DNA of 25,945 nucleotides, taken from contig CAYYMZ010000014.1 in the NCBI GenBank assembly GCA_964473025.1, forward strand, positions 1-25,945, read 5' to 3'. The stretch comes from CAYYMZ01 sp964473025 (lineage in GTDB: Bacteria > Patescibacteriota > UBA1384 > DTJR01). Below the pieces are notes generated by a model. It was given only the letters and a program-made list of their open reading frames with translations, searched no databases and was not told where the DNA came from. Shown piece by piece: positions 1-6,471 of this stretch. The position numbers were made by a program, and so were the translations under genes. Each line of letters begins with the position of its first letter. The first letter of the stretch is position 1.

Positions 1-58
1 TAAATTACCTGATAAAATACAGGCAAGTGTTACCGATGTCCCCAACCAGTACAAGATA

Positions 59-87
59 TTGACATTTGGCCTAAAATGTGGTATAGT
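59..87 (+). promoter_or_regulatory. Strong sigma70-type promoter of the 94-410 RNA
   Basis: TTGACA at 59-64 and TATAGT at 82-87 are separated by exactly 17 nt. This is near-perfect consensus and points to a transcription start near position 94. No open reading frame of useful size follows, so the promoter most likely drives a non-coding RNA. Confidence 0.8.
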
Positions 88-93
88 TGTTTG

Positions 94-410
94 TTTGGGA
101 ATCAGCAAGGAGCAGTGATCTAACTTCTCCTGCGGGAGCCCGTCTTAAATCAACGTGAAGCTTCCGAGGGAGGGCTGGCCGTTGGGCTGGCCGTAACTAC
201 AATTTAGGTAGCACCTCGTGCGCTACATTCGGTAAGGGCGGCGGCGTAAATTCGTCCGGTGCCTACAAAGACAAGTCTAGAGCGGCGACTCGATCCAGTC
301 CACAGGGGTGGCAGAGACGATCCACGGGGTCCTAGGCCCTAACGGAGACTCGAAGGTGACAGTTTAAAACGCCTATCTAGACAGGATACAGGGAACGGCT
401 TGCCGTTCCC
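94..410 (+). ncRNA. Candidate structured non-coding RNA, family not recognised
   Basis: A GC-rich stretch of about 300 nt lies between a consensus promoter and an intrinsic-terminator-like hairpin, and contains no credible coding sequence. Local stems are visible: CTCC-TGCG-GGAG at about 127-138, GTAGC paired with GCTAC at about 209-225, and GTGG paired with CCAC at about 308-325. GGGCTGGCCGT occurs twice in tandem (172-182 and 184-194). I compared it from memory with RNase P RNA (no GAGGAAAGUC core), tmRNA (no tRNA-like 3' end), 4.5S/SRP RNA and group I or II intron cores, and found none of their invariant motifs. The base composition is clearly above that of neighbouring AT-rich genes, as expected for a stable RNA in an AT-rich genome. 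Ends are inferred from promoter and terminator. Confidence 0.55.
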
Positions 411-415
411 TATCC
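391..415 (+). terminator. Intrinsic terminator-like hairpin of the 94-410 RNA
   Basis: GGGAACGGC (391-399) pairs with GCCGTTCCC (402-410). The downstream tract is T-rich but interrupted (TATCCATTTATAT), so termination strength is uncertain. Confidence 0.6.
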
Positions 416-439
416 ATTTATATAAACAAAATTTCTTTT

Positions 440-495
440 TTAAAAAGCAAAAGGCCAGTACGAATCTCATAATCATGAGTTCTTTTTACTGGCCT
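440..495 (-). terminator. Intrinsic terminator of the 596-901 gene
   Basis: AGGCCAGTA (452-460) pairs with TACTGGCCT (487-495). A second stem, CTCAT/ATGAG (466-470 with 475-479), extended by GAA/TTC, sits inside it. Read on the minus strand, the hairpin is followed by TTTTGCTTTTT. This composite hairpin lies about 100 nt beyond the stop codon of the minus-strand gene, leaving a 3' untranslated region that also has a small AGGTA/TACCT hairpin near 516-529. Confidence 0.75.
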
Positions 496-595
496 GTACA
501 CTCTTATGTGAATTTAGGTAGATTTACCTATTTTCACCAGTTTAAGCAAGCAGCGATGGGCAAACGACATCGGTAGTAACGGAAGAGTGTCAGGC

Positions 596-901
596 CTAGA
601 GCCAACCGAAATGGTGCCTCAGAGCACCAACGTGCGAGAAACCCATCTCGAGATTATGCCAGTACTTATTGGCAAACTTGATGGACTCGCGGATGTTTTT
701 GGCATCCAGGTAGCTTTCGAGTTCGTGCTTCTCGGACTCGAGCAGGAACTCACCGAAGTAGTTCGGCAGAAGTTCCGGCTTTGTTTTGCCGGCCTCGATC
801 ATCCAGACCGCGATCACATGACCGCCTTGATGCGCGATCATCACCCGGTCGTACGACTCGAAGTGGCATCCCGTCAATTCAACCTGGTCTTTACGTCTCA
901 C
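596..901 (-). CDS. Small protein of unknown function (101 aa)
   Basis: I do not recognise a family. The frame can open at a GTG at 908-910, but AGGGGA lies directly against that codon. A second GTG at 899-901 has the same Shine-Dalgarno 8 nt upstream, so I place the start there. The product is rich in His, Tyr, Trp and charged residues, with no signal peptide or membrane segment, and ends in a His-His-Phe-Gly-Trp-Leu tail. A glutamate- and lysine-rich helical stretch occupies its middle. It is a single-gene unit with its own near-consensus promoter (974-1002), a leader hairpin and a 3' terminator. Its GC-rich codon use differs from the adjacent glyQS operon and matches the other orphan units in the window. 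That it is real is supported by promoter, ribosome site and terminator together. Confidence 0.65.
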   Translation of the reverse strand: MRRKDQVELTGCHFESYDRVMIAHQGGHVIAVWMIEAGKTKPELLPNYFGEFLLESEKHELESYLDAKNIRESIKFANKYWHNLEMGFSHVGALRHHFGWL

Positions 902-934
902 ACTACTCACTCCCCTGCATGTATTGTACGTCCG

Positions 935-965
935 TCTGCCGGAGCTTAACAGCCCTGGTGGCAGA
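935..965 (-). other. Leader hairpin of the 596-901 gene
   Basis: TCTGCC (935-940) pairs with GGCAGA (960-965). It falls at the very 5' end of the predicted transcript, which starts near 967, and so could act as a 5' stabilising or regulatory structure. Confidence 0.45.
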
Positions 966-973
966 TCTGGGTA

Positions 974-1002
974 ATATTACCAAAATCAGAAGTAAAAGTC
1001 AA
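974..1002 (-). promoter_or_regulatory. Promoter of the 596-901 gene
   Basis: On the minus strand TTGACT (1002-997) and TAATAT (979-974) are 17 nt apart. The predicted start is near 967, giving a leader of about 65 nt before the GTG. Confidence 0.75.
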
Positions 1003-1045
1003 GGCGCTCCCTTAAAAAATACATAAAGAATTTGCGCCGCAGACC

Positions 1046-1094
1046 CTTGCAGATTTCGCTCCTGCAAGTAGAGGACGTAGTCCCTTTTGCAGGA
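1046..1094. other. Two mutually exclusive stem-loops downstream of the glyQS operon
   Basis: CTTGCAG (1046-1052) can pair with CTGCAAG (1062-1068). Alternatively TCCTGCAA (1060-1067) can pair perfectly with TTGCAGGA (1087-1094), with GGAC/GTCC inside. The two helices share the same middle strand. They lie between the last gene of the minus-strand operon and the next promoter. No T-run follows, so this may be a weak terminator or a 3'-end structure. The rest of 1003-1138 shows no gene. Confidence 0.4.
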
Positions 1095-1138
1095 AGAAAT
1101 GCTGGCGGGGTCAAGATATCCCCTGATTATTTTATAAA

Positions 1139-1420
1139 TTAGGCCGCTTTTTTGAGTTCTTCGCTTCTGCCCTCCAAATATTTATCGATCGCTTCTCTAA
1201 TCTCGGGATGATCATAATAATCTTCCAGCTCGTATGTGCCGTTTGGTCCCATCCGCGCAATGACATCCTGGACACGTTTGGGTTCATTTTCCGCTGGATC
1301 AAATTCTTCTACATGAGCCGTTAGAACTCTTTGCCCTGCAACTTCTATTTCGCTAACTTCACGAACAACAAAACGGGTATGTTCCAAATCAGGCATTTGT
1401 TCAAATTCAGGATTTTGCAT
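1139..1420 (-). CDS. Small acidic protein of unknown function (93 aa)
   Basis: I do not recognise this protein. It is strongly acidic, starts with a short beta-rich half containing the run RFVVREVSEIEVAGQRVL, and ends with a charged helix (EIREAIDKYLEGRSEELKK). It has no signal peptide or transmembrane segment. Its ATG lies inside the last codons of glyQS, overlapping by 14 nt in another frame. GAGG precedes the ATG by 6 nt, so translation is probably coupled to glyQS. It is the last gene of the minus-strand operon. The overlap, the Shine-Dalgarno and the AT-moderate codon use matching glyQS make it a credible native gene. Any role in glycyl-tRNA synthetase function would be guesswork. Confidence 0.7.
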   Translation of the reverse strand: MQNPEFEQMPDLEHTRFVVREVSEIEVAGQRVLTAHVEEFDPAENEPKRVQDVIARMGPNGTYELEDYYDHPEIREAIDKYLEGRSEELKKAA

Positions 1421-2816
1421 TTTTATCCTCTAGGTTTTTTAGCTCTTTTTGAAAATATTCAATAAGCTCGGCAATTTTTACTCTTTCTTGCTTGAGGGTG
1501 TCGCGGTCGCGCACCGTCACCGTTTCATCTTCTAATGAATCAAAATCAACCGTCACGCACCACGGGGTACCCGTTTCATCTTGGCGGCGATAGCGGCGGC
1601 CAATTGAACCCGACTCATCATAAAACGATCTGATGCCCGCCTGGGTCAAATCAAACCTTATTTGATTGGCGATCTCGGGTAATTTTTCTTTTTTAACCAA
1701 CGGGAATACGGCTACTTGAATCGGCGCAACCCTCGAATCCAAGCGCAAAACAACCTCACCTTTTTCGCGCCCGTCCGTGCCATCCGACTCGCTGTATCCG
1801 TCAACAATACAGGCCAGCATCGCCCGCTCTACTCCCATGGTTGGTTCGATCACATACGGAATGAATTTCTCATTTGTTTCAGGATCGAAATAATGCAAAT
1901 CCTTTTTGGAAAACTTTTCGTGCTGGGATAGGTCGTAATCGGTGCGGTTAGCCACACCGGCTAATTCCGAGACACCGAATGGAAAATTATACATTACGTC
2001 AACAGTTCTTTTGGAATAATGCGATAGTGCTTTTTCGGGATGCTCGTAGCGGGTTAATTTTTCCTTGTTTATGCCAAGATTCCAATAAAAGAGCTCCCAC
2101 ATATCGAGCCACTCATCAAACCATTTCTCATCATCACCCGCCTGCCCCGAGTCAGGTCGAGGGGGCTTTACAAAATATTCGATCTCGGCAATTTCAAACT
2201 CTCTCATTCTAAAGAAAAAATCGCCGTAGGTAATTTCGTTGCGAAAAGATTTTCCGATTTGCGCTATTCCAAACGGAACTTTGAGCCGTGACGATTCCTG
2301 AACCATCTTAAAATCCGTAAACATCGACTGGGCCGTTTCGGGCCGAAGCTGGATTTCGCTCTTGCTGTCTTCGGTTGTTCCGACAAAGGTCTTGAACATC
2401 AAGTTGAAATTCTTCGGTTTGGTGAATTCTTTGCCTCCACACTCCACACATTGCAACTTTTCCTTCGCTTTGCCTTGCCCTACAAATTTCCCTTCTTCTA
2501 TATGATCGGCGCGAAAACGCGCGTGGCATTCTTTGCATTCAATTAGCGGATCAGTGAAGCTCGAGATATGCCCCGACGCGCGCCAAACTTCCGGGTGCAT
2601 CAAAATCGCCCCTTCAATTCCAACTACGTCTGGCCGGCGGGTAACAAATGTTTCCCACCAGATTTGCTTGATGGCATTTTTCATCTCGACACCCAAAGGA
2701 CCAAAGTGATAAATTGCGCCGAGTCCCCCGTAAATTTCAGAGCCCTGCCACACAAAACCGCGTCGCTTACAAAGCGAAACGATCTTTTCCATTAAGTTAT
2801 TTTTTTCTTCTGCCAT
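1407..2816 (-). CDS. glyQS: Glycyl-tRNA synthetase, alpha2 (eukaryote/archaea-like) type
   Basis: Charges tRNA-Gly with glycine using ATP in the cytoplasm. At 469 aa it has the usual single-chain alpha2 class II layout, not the alpha2beta2 form. The N-terminal GlyRS signature GLGAIYHFGPLGVEMKN is near residues 27-43. Two CxxC pairs (CKEC and CVEC, around residues 93-125) form the zinc-binding insertion. LRPETAQSMF and the motif 2 region FRNEITYGDFFFRMREFEIA follow, then motif 3 around EPTMGVERAML, and a C-terminal anticodon-binding domain. The ATG lies 2 nt after the alr stop codon, so expression depends on the operon. After the EIEYFV strand there is a short extra stretch (PRPDSGQAG) encoded by GC-rich, partly palindromic DNA at about 2134-2166, which I do not expect from the family. 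Identification is secure. Confidence 0.97.
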   Translation of the reverse strand: MAEEKNNLMEKIVSLCKRRGFVWQGSEIYGGLGAIYHFGPLGVEMKNAIKQIWWETFVTRRPDVVGIEGAILMHPEVWRASGHISSFTDPLIECKECHARFRADHIEEGKFVGQGKAKEKLQCVECGGKEFTKPKNFNLMFKTFVGTTEDSKSEIQLRPETAQSMFTDFKMVQESSRLKVPFGIAQIGKSFRNEITYGDFFFRMREFEIAEIEYFVKPPRPDSGQAGDDEKWFDEWLDMWELFYWNLGINKEKLTRYEHPEKALSHYSKRTVDVMYNFPFGVSELAGVANRTDYDLSQHEKFSKKDLHYFDPETNEKFIPYVIEPTMGVERAMLACIVDGYSESDGTDGREKGEVVLRLDSRVAPIQVAVFPLVKKEKLPEIANQIRFDLTQAGIRSFYDESGSIGRRYRRQDETGTPWCVTVDFDSLEDETVTVRDRDTLKQERVKIAELIEYFQKELKNLEDKNAKS

Positions 2817-2818
2817 TA

Positions 2819-3916
2819 TTATTTAAAATGATACTCACGTGGAAGAAGCGGATTAATGCGTGCTAAGATTTCGTGCGTATTCGTACCCGCTAATTTGGCC
2901 AATTCCACTGCATCTACCTTATCACTCCCTCGAGCTCCTATCAAGACAACCTCATCGCCAACAGCGCATTTAATTCCGGTCACATCAGCCATTAAAATAT
3001 TCATACAGACCAAGCCGACAACCCTGGCCCGTTTGCCGTCGATTAAAACGTCCGCCTTGTTTGATAAACTTCTAGGATATCCGTCCGAATACCCAAATGG
3101 AATAACAGCGATCTTTGAAGCGTTCTTTGCTATAAACGTTCTTTGATAGCCGACCGATTGCCCCTTACCAACCATTCTGATTTGAGATATCTGGCTTGCG
3201 AGCTCAAGCACTGCTTGAAACTCACCGTCCGTATTCTGAGAATCGGAATAACCGTAAATACCCAAACCGACCCTAATTGCGTCAAAATGCGATTCGGGAT
3301 AATCTAGCGCCGCGCGGGTAGCAGCCATGTGGACCAAGGGCGGATTAATTTTATTTTGCTGAAAATGAAAAAGTATATTCTGCATTTGCATCAGCTGTCC
3401 TTGAGAAAAATCCTTGTCTCTTGCGTCGGCAAAATGCGAGTGAAGCCCGGTAATTTTTATATGTTCCAATGAGGCAATTTTTTTATAGTTCTCAATAAAT
3501 TCACCTGTCGAGAAGCCAAATCTCGACATGCCAGTGTCAATCTTCAAATCAACCCTCGCCCATTTGTTTTGTCTGGCCCCTTCGCGGGATAACTTATAAG
3601 CTGTTTCAAAATCAGAAATGGTCAGGGTGATATCAAAATCAATTACTCTCCTGAATTCGCTTCGTTCTACCGGTCCTAAAACGATAATCGGAGCCCTGAT
3701 TTTACCGACCCGCAAGGCCACCGCTTCATCTAATGAAAAGGTGGCTAAGATGTCCGCGCCAGCCGTCCAAATTGCCCGAGCCGTCTCAAGCAGACCATGC
3801 CCATACGCATTTGCTTTGACCACACCAATAATTTTTGTTTCGGGGTCAATTTTCTTTTTAAAAACCTGAACGTTATGGGCAATGGCGTTTAAATCAATCT
3901 CTACTTTATTAATCAT
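2819..3916 (-). CDS. alr: Alanine racemase
   Basis: PLP-dependent interconversion of L- and D-alanine for peptidoglycan. The PLP lysine lies in VVKANAYGHG near the N terminus. KIDTGMSRFGF carries the conserved substrate-side Arg, and LHSHFADA, VGLGIYGY and SVGYQRTF (catalytic Tyr) follow, then IPFGYSDGYPR. The family motif usually reading C-M-D reads C-M-N here (VGLVCMNILMADVT), an Asp to Asn change near the active site. I start the protein at ATG 3914-3916 (MINKVEIDLNAI), 4 nt after the recO stop. A longer reading frame begins inside recO but adds 12 residues that do not look like the family. AGAGGAAG lies about 12 nt upstream of the chosen ATG, inside the end of recO. At 365 aa it has the normal family length. 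Confidence 0.95.
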   Translation of the reverse strand: MINKVEIDLNAIAHNVQVFKKKIDPETKIIGVVKANAYGHGLLETARAIWTAGADILATFSLDEAVALRVGKIRAPIIVLGPVERSEFRRVIDFDITLTISDFETAYKLSREGARQNKWARVDLKIDTGMSRFGFSTGEFIENYKKIASLEHIKITGLHSHFADARDKDFSQGQLMQMQNILFHFQQNKINPPLVHMAATRAALDYPESHFDAIRVGLGIYGYSDSQNTDGEFQAVLELASQISQIRMVGKGQSVGYQRTFIAKNASKIAVIPFGYSDGYPRSLSNKADVLIDGKRARVVGLVCMNILMADVTGIKCAVGDEVVLIGARGSDKVDAVELAKLAGTNTHEILARINPLLPREYHFK

Positions 3917-3920
3917 ATTT

Positions 3921-4649
3921 TTATAATACTTCCTCTGGAAGGATTTTACCAAAGTTCCACTCCAAACAAGTAAGGGCTATTTTATAAACTTTTTTAAATA
4001 CTTTCGAATTAACGTGGGCTTGAGAGATTTTATTATAAGGCGCATTAAAGAGTAAGCGCAAGAGCTTGATTTCGTCACGGCCGATTTTTGTTGCCTCACC
4101 TGTCGTGCATTTGGCATGGCACACGCCTGCTGTGCTGTCAAAAACAAGATGGCCATTGTCGCCAATTTTTTCCCTGCAGACAATACATTTATAAAGCTCT
4201 GGCTTGAGACCGAGATCGCCGATAACGTCAATCAAAAATGCCAGAAAAACCAACTGATTTTCACCAGAAGACAAACTGCGAGTTGCTTCGCGTAAGGTTT
4301 CGTATGTCTTAGCGTGAGGTTCGTCTTGCTCAAAAAGTTTGTCGATTAATTTATATGCAAAACTTAATTTTTGAGTGCGGGCAAACTCCCCGCGCGCACC
4401 TTCCGGACTAAAGAGTGGTTTGTAATCGGTGATAATCGGGATTGATTTTGATTCGTATAAATAAAATTGGCCGATTGAGCCAATGTCGGAAAAATATGAG
4501 AAGCGTGAGCCTGGACGGCGGCTGCCTTTTGCGATCGCTTCAAATTTCCCGCGATCGCGACTAAACAGCGTTAAAACACGGTCTTTTTCGGAAAAATTTC
4601 TTTTCCGAATTACAATCGCTTCTGTTTTTGACGAGCGCCGGCTCAACAT
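3921..4649 (-). CDS. recO: DNA repair protein RecO
   Basis: RecO anneals complementary single strands and, with RecR, loads RecA onto SSB-coated DNA in RecF-pathway recombination. The N-terminal OB-fold is recognisable (TEAIVIRKRNFSEKDRVLTL, then RGKFEAIAKGSRRPGSRF). A helical region follows, and a C-terminal zinc module has CIVC (near residue 155) and a later C-x3-C (CHAKC, near residue 180). At 242 aa it has the usual length. Its ATG overlaps the end of the upstream nucleotidyltransferase by 7 nt, and its stop lies 4 nt before alr, so it is translationally coupled. Codon use matches its neighbours. The C-terminal metal site and OB start make the call reliable. Confidence 0.92.
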   Translation of the reverse strand: MLSRRSSKTEAIVIRKRNFSEKDRVLTLFSRDRGKFEAIAKGSRRPGSRFSYFSDIGSIGQFYLYESKSIPIITDYKPLFSPEGARGEFARTQKLSFAYKLIDKLFEQDEPHAKTYETLREATRSLSSGENQLVFLAFLIDVIGDLGLKPELYKCIVCREKIGDNGHLVFDSTAGVCHAKCTTGEATKIGRDEIKLLRLLFNAPYNKISQAHVNSKVFKKVYKIALTCLEWNFGKILPEEVL

Positions 4650-5404
4650 CTCTCTTTGAGAATCTTCTCTGTTTCGGCCCTGTCTTCCTCGGTGTTAATT
4701 CCCAGGGCTTCGTTTTCGTTGTCGATTGCAACTGTTTCTATTTTCTTGCCTTCATCAATTGCGAGTTTTGCTAGATCAACAAGATAATATTCTTTTTTAA
4801 CCGCACTTTGTTTAATTTTTTTAAGAGCCGAAAAAAGCCATTTGTTGTCCACGACCCAAAGATTAGGGTTTCTTTCGGGAATTTCACGTTGCTCGTCAGT
4901 CGCTTCTGGTTTTTCAACAATACCTTCGACCTTTCCCTGATCATCTCTAATGACCCGTCCGTAACTGTCAAACCTATCGCTTGATTTTACAATGGCAAAC
5001 CCGACCGTCAGATTATTTTTGACCGCCAAATCTAGAACTTTTTGATATGTTCCTTTGGTGTAAAGAGCATGGTCTCCGTTTGTAATAATTGTATAGCCGT
5101 CTTCGTCTGCAATTAACTGTTCGGCTTGAAGCGCCGCGTGTCCGGTGCCAAGCTGTTCTTTTTGCCAGACATATTCTGATTTTTCGCCCAAATAATCAAT
5201 CACATGGTCACCAAAAAAACCAACCACTGTAATTATCCTGTCAACAATGCCTTCTTTTTTGAGTTCCTCGAGCGGTTCGATCCCCCATCCGATAATCGGC
5301 CTGCCAGCTACTTCAAACATAACCTTGGGCTTGTCAATTGCACCAATACGAATGCCTTTTCCCGCCGCCATAATAATGGCAAATACTTTTTTGTTGTTGA
5401 TCAT
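4643..5404 (-). CDS. GlmU-like sugar-nucleotide (NTP) transferase
   Basis: Rossmann-like nucleotidyltransferase resembling the N-terminal UDP-GlcNAc pyrophosphorylase half of GlmU. IIMAAGKGIRIG near residue 10 is the NTP-binding loop, with a conserved Lys in DKPKVMFEV. QLGTGHA and NGDHAL form the nucleotide and metal site, and GRVIRD and IVEKPEA follow. At 253 aa it lacks the left-handed beta-helix acetyltransferase half of GlmU. It therefore probably performs only nucleotidyl transfer to a sugar-1-phosphate; the exact sugar cannot be told from the sequence. It is the first gene of the operon with recO, alr and glyQS, behind promoter 5435-5464, with an AAAGG ribosome site just before the ATG. 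Next to alr, a role in cell-wall precursor supply is plausible. Confidence 0.85.
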   Translation of the reverse strand: MINNKKVFAIIMAAGKGIRIGAIDKPKVMFEVAGRPIIGWGIEPLEELKKEGIVDRIITVVGFFGDHVIDYLGEKSEYVWQKEQLGTGHAALQAEQLIADEDGYTIITNGDHALYTKGTYQKVLDLAVKNNLTVGFAIVKSSDRFDSYGRVIRDDQGKVEGIVEKPEATDEQREIPERNPNLWVVDNKWLFSALKKIKQSAVKKEYYLVDLAKLAIDEGKKIETVAIDNENEALGINTEEDRAETEKILKERC

Positions 5405-5434
5405 TTTGCCTTTTAATTAGTTTGCCATAAGTCC

Positions 5435-5464
5435 ATTAAATCTTAAATCCTAAGTTGCTGTCAA
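5435..5464 (-). promoter_or_regulatory. Promoter of the nucleotidyltransferase-recO-alr-glyQS operon
   Basis: On the minus strand TTGACA (5464-5459) and TTTAAT (5440-5435) are 18 nt apart. The predicted start is near 5428, about 24 nt before the ATG. Confidence 0.7.
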
Positions 5465-5468
5465 TGAT

Positions 5469-5550
5469 AAGGGGGTGTGCTTTGCTCTCCGGCCTCACAC
5501 ACCCCCTTGAAGACCAACCGCCATGCGGTTGGTCTGGAATCAAGTTCCAG
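5469..5550. other. Three tandem hairpins after the 5568-5807 gene
   Basis: Read along the plus strand: AAGGGGGTGTG (5469-5479) pairs with CACACCCCCTT (5498-5508), 11 of 11. AGACCAACCGC (5511-5521) pairs with GCGGTTGGTCT (5525-5535), 11 of 11 around a 3-nt loop. CTGGAA (5534-5539) pairs with TTCCAG (5545-5550). They follow the stop of the minus-strand gene and precede the promoter of the next operon. No T-run follows, so they look like 3'-end protective structures or weak terminators. Confidence 0.7.
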
Positions 5551-5567
5551 CAGTCTTCGATTCAGGT

Positions 5568-5807
5568 CTAAGGAACTGCCGGAACGGATACAGATTGCTG
5601 CGCCTCACGTGCCATCATTGCCACTTTGACGATCTCGTCCAGACTCCTGTGGACGAATGGGACCAAATGATCTTTGATGAGTTGGCGGTAAAACTCCGCC
5701 TTGGCGGAGTCGGGGTTGTCTGTTATCTCGACAGCCGTCGCGATCACGGCTTGTTGGTCGAAACCGATGTGTTTTTCCCACCATTCCGGTAACGGTTGGT
5801 TTTTCAT
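5568..5807 (-). CDS. Small protein of unknown function (79 aa)
   Basis: I do not recognise a family. The ATG at 5805-5807 is preceded by AGGGAGG at good spacing, which supports translation. The product begins with an aromatic, proline-containing segment (LPEWWEKHIGF) and continues as amphipathic helices, including SLDEIVKVAMMAREAQQSV near the C terminus. No membrane segment is evident. It lies 22 nt downstream of the 5830-6156 gene and is probably cotranscribed with it. Its GC-rich codon use contrasts with the adjacent operon. Three consecutive strong hairpins follow its stop. Confidence 0.65.
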   Translation of the reverse strand: MKNQPLPEWWEKHIGFDQQAVIATAVEITDNPDSAKAEFYRQLIKDHLVPFVHRSLDEIVKVAMMAREAQQSVSVPAVP

Positions 5808-5829
5808 TGTCTGCCTCCCTTAGTATTTG

Positions 5830-6156
5830 TCACCAGCCAACTCGCTTATGTGCATCACAACTTACACCAGCGCCCCAGCCAATCCGACGAGGCCTCTGAC
5901 CAGGTTCTGGCACGCGGCTTGTGGGCCAACTGCCAGGAATCTGGTGATGGTTGCTTACCGCAACAACAAGCAGTCCTTTGTCCTGCAGGGTATAGTCCTT
6001 GTTGTCAATCTGCACGATAGAGCCAAAACGACCACTCACCACCTTGCCGCAAATGGTGCAAACCCTAACCTTCCCTTCCACGACCACAACACCATTCGAC
6101 TTATCACCAGTACCCAAAGTGATCTGATATTTGTGTTCGCATTTGTCTTCGGCCAC
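5830..6156 (-). CDS. Small Cys-containing protein of unknown function (108 aa)
   Basis: The frame extends upstream to a TTG, but that extension contains the ribosome site AAGGAGG itself. A GTG at 6154-6156 has this Shine-Dalgarno 9 nt upstream and is the likely start. The N-terminal half resembles a small beta-rich module with Cys and His residues (CEH near residue 6, CTIC near residue 33) that could bind a metal, followed by SIVQIDNKDYTLQDKGLLVV. The C-terminal 40 residues are Pro-, Arg- and Gly-rich and probably disordered. The gene is preceded by a leader that contains a terminator-like hairpin, and is followed by the 5568-5807 gene. No family assignment is possible from sight. Confidence 0.6.
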   Translation of the reverse strand: MAEDKCEHKYQITLGTGDKSNGVVVVEGKVRVCTICGKVVSGRFGSIVQIDNKDYTLQDKGLLVVAVSNHHQIPGSWPTSRVPEPGQRPRRIGWGAGVSCDAHKRVGW

Positions 6157-6188
6157 TGTGGTATGCCTCCTTGTCAATCGTTTCTGCT

Positions 6189-6283
6189 AATCTTGCAAGC
6201 CGACAAACAAACATCGCTTATCAGCTTCCAAATAAACAAAAACCGGCCTTGAGGCCGGTGAATTTGCTTTAAATCTTGCAAGC
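6189..6283. repeat. Direct repeat AATCTTGCAAGC, two copies
   Basis: The 12-mer AATCTTGCAAGC occurs at 6189-6200 and 6272-6283, flanking the hairpin at 6242-6259. Its core CTTGCAAG is palindromic. Spacing is 83 nt. It could be a regulatory binding site or the scar of a duplication. Confidence 0.45.
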
Positions 6284-6350
6284 TTAAATCAGGCGGCCTT
6301 TGCGGTCGGGTGTAAAAAACCAGAAATAAGCTTGTAACTTAATCACGATT
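6235..6350 (-). ncRNA. Structured leader or small RNA ending in a terminator, upstream of 6156
   Basis: Transcription from promoter 6357-6385 would begin near 6350. About 100 nt later it meets ACCGGCC-TTGA-GGCCGGT (6242-6259), which on the minus strand is followed by TTTTTGTTTATTT: a complete intrinsic terminator. CAAGCTT and AAGCTTG inside the RNA can pair to close a large loop. Either this is a free small RNA of about 115 nt, or it is an attenuated leader for the genes at 6156 and 5807. No riboswitch class was recognised. Confidence 0.5.
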
Positions 6351-6356
6351 GTATTA

Positions 6357-6385
6357 ATTAAACAATAAAGCTTGAACCTTGTCAA
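6357..6385 (-). promoter_or_regulatory. Promoter of the 6156/5807 gene pair or small RNA
   Basis: On the minus strand TTGACA (6385-6380) and TTTAAT (6362-6357) are 17 nt apart. The -35 lies in AACCTTGTCAACAC, closely similar to the -35 context of the 7380-7408 promoter. Confidence 0.75.
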
Positions 6386-6400
6386 CACTTTAAAATGAGC

Positions 6401-6447
6401 TGGGCGTCCAGTCCCCAGTTTGTTTCCAAACTGGAGCTGGGCGCCCA
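6401..6447 (-). terminator. Long composite hairpin after the 6472-6714 gene
   Basis: TGGGCG (6401-6406) pairs with CGCCCA (6442-6447), an inner CCAG pairs with CTGG (6437-6440), and CCAGTTTG (6415-6422) pairs with CAAACTGG (6427-6434) around a TTTC loop. On the minus strand it is followed by GCTCATTTTAAAG, a weak T-tract, so it may terminate transcription or protect the 3' end. Confidence 0.65.
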
Positions 6448-6471
6448 TTGATACCCGAAGGCAAGATGCCG

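Noticed and set aside
94..410. RNase P RNA or tmRNA
   Set aside because: None of the invariant cores (GAGGAAAGUC-type core, ACAGAA, tRNA-like T-arm with CCA) can be found on either strand.
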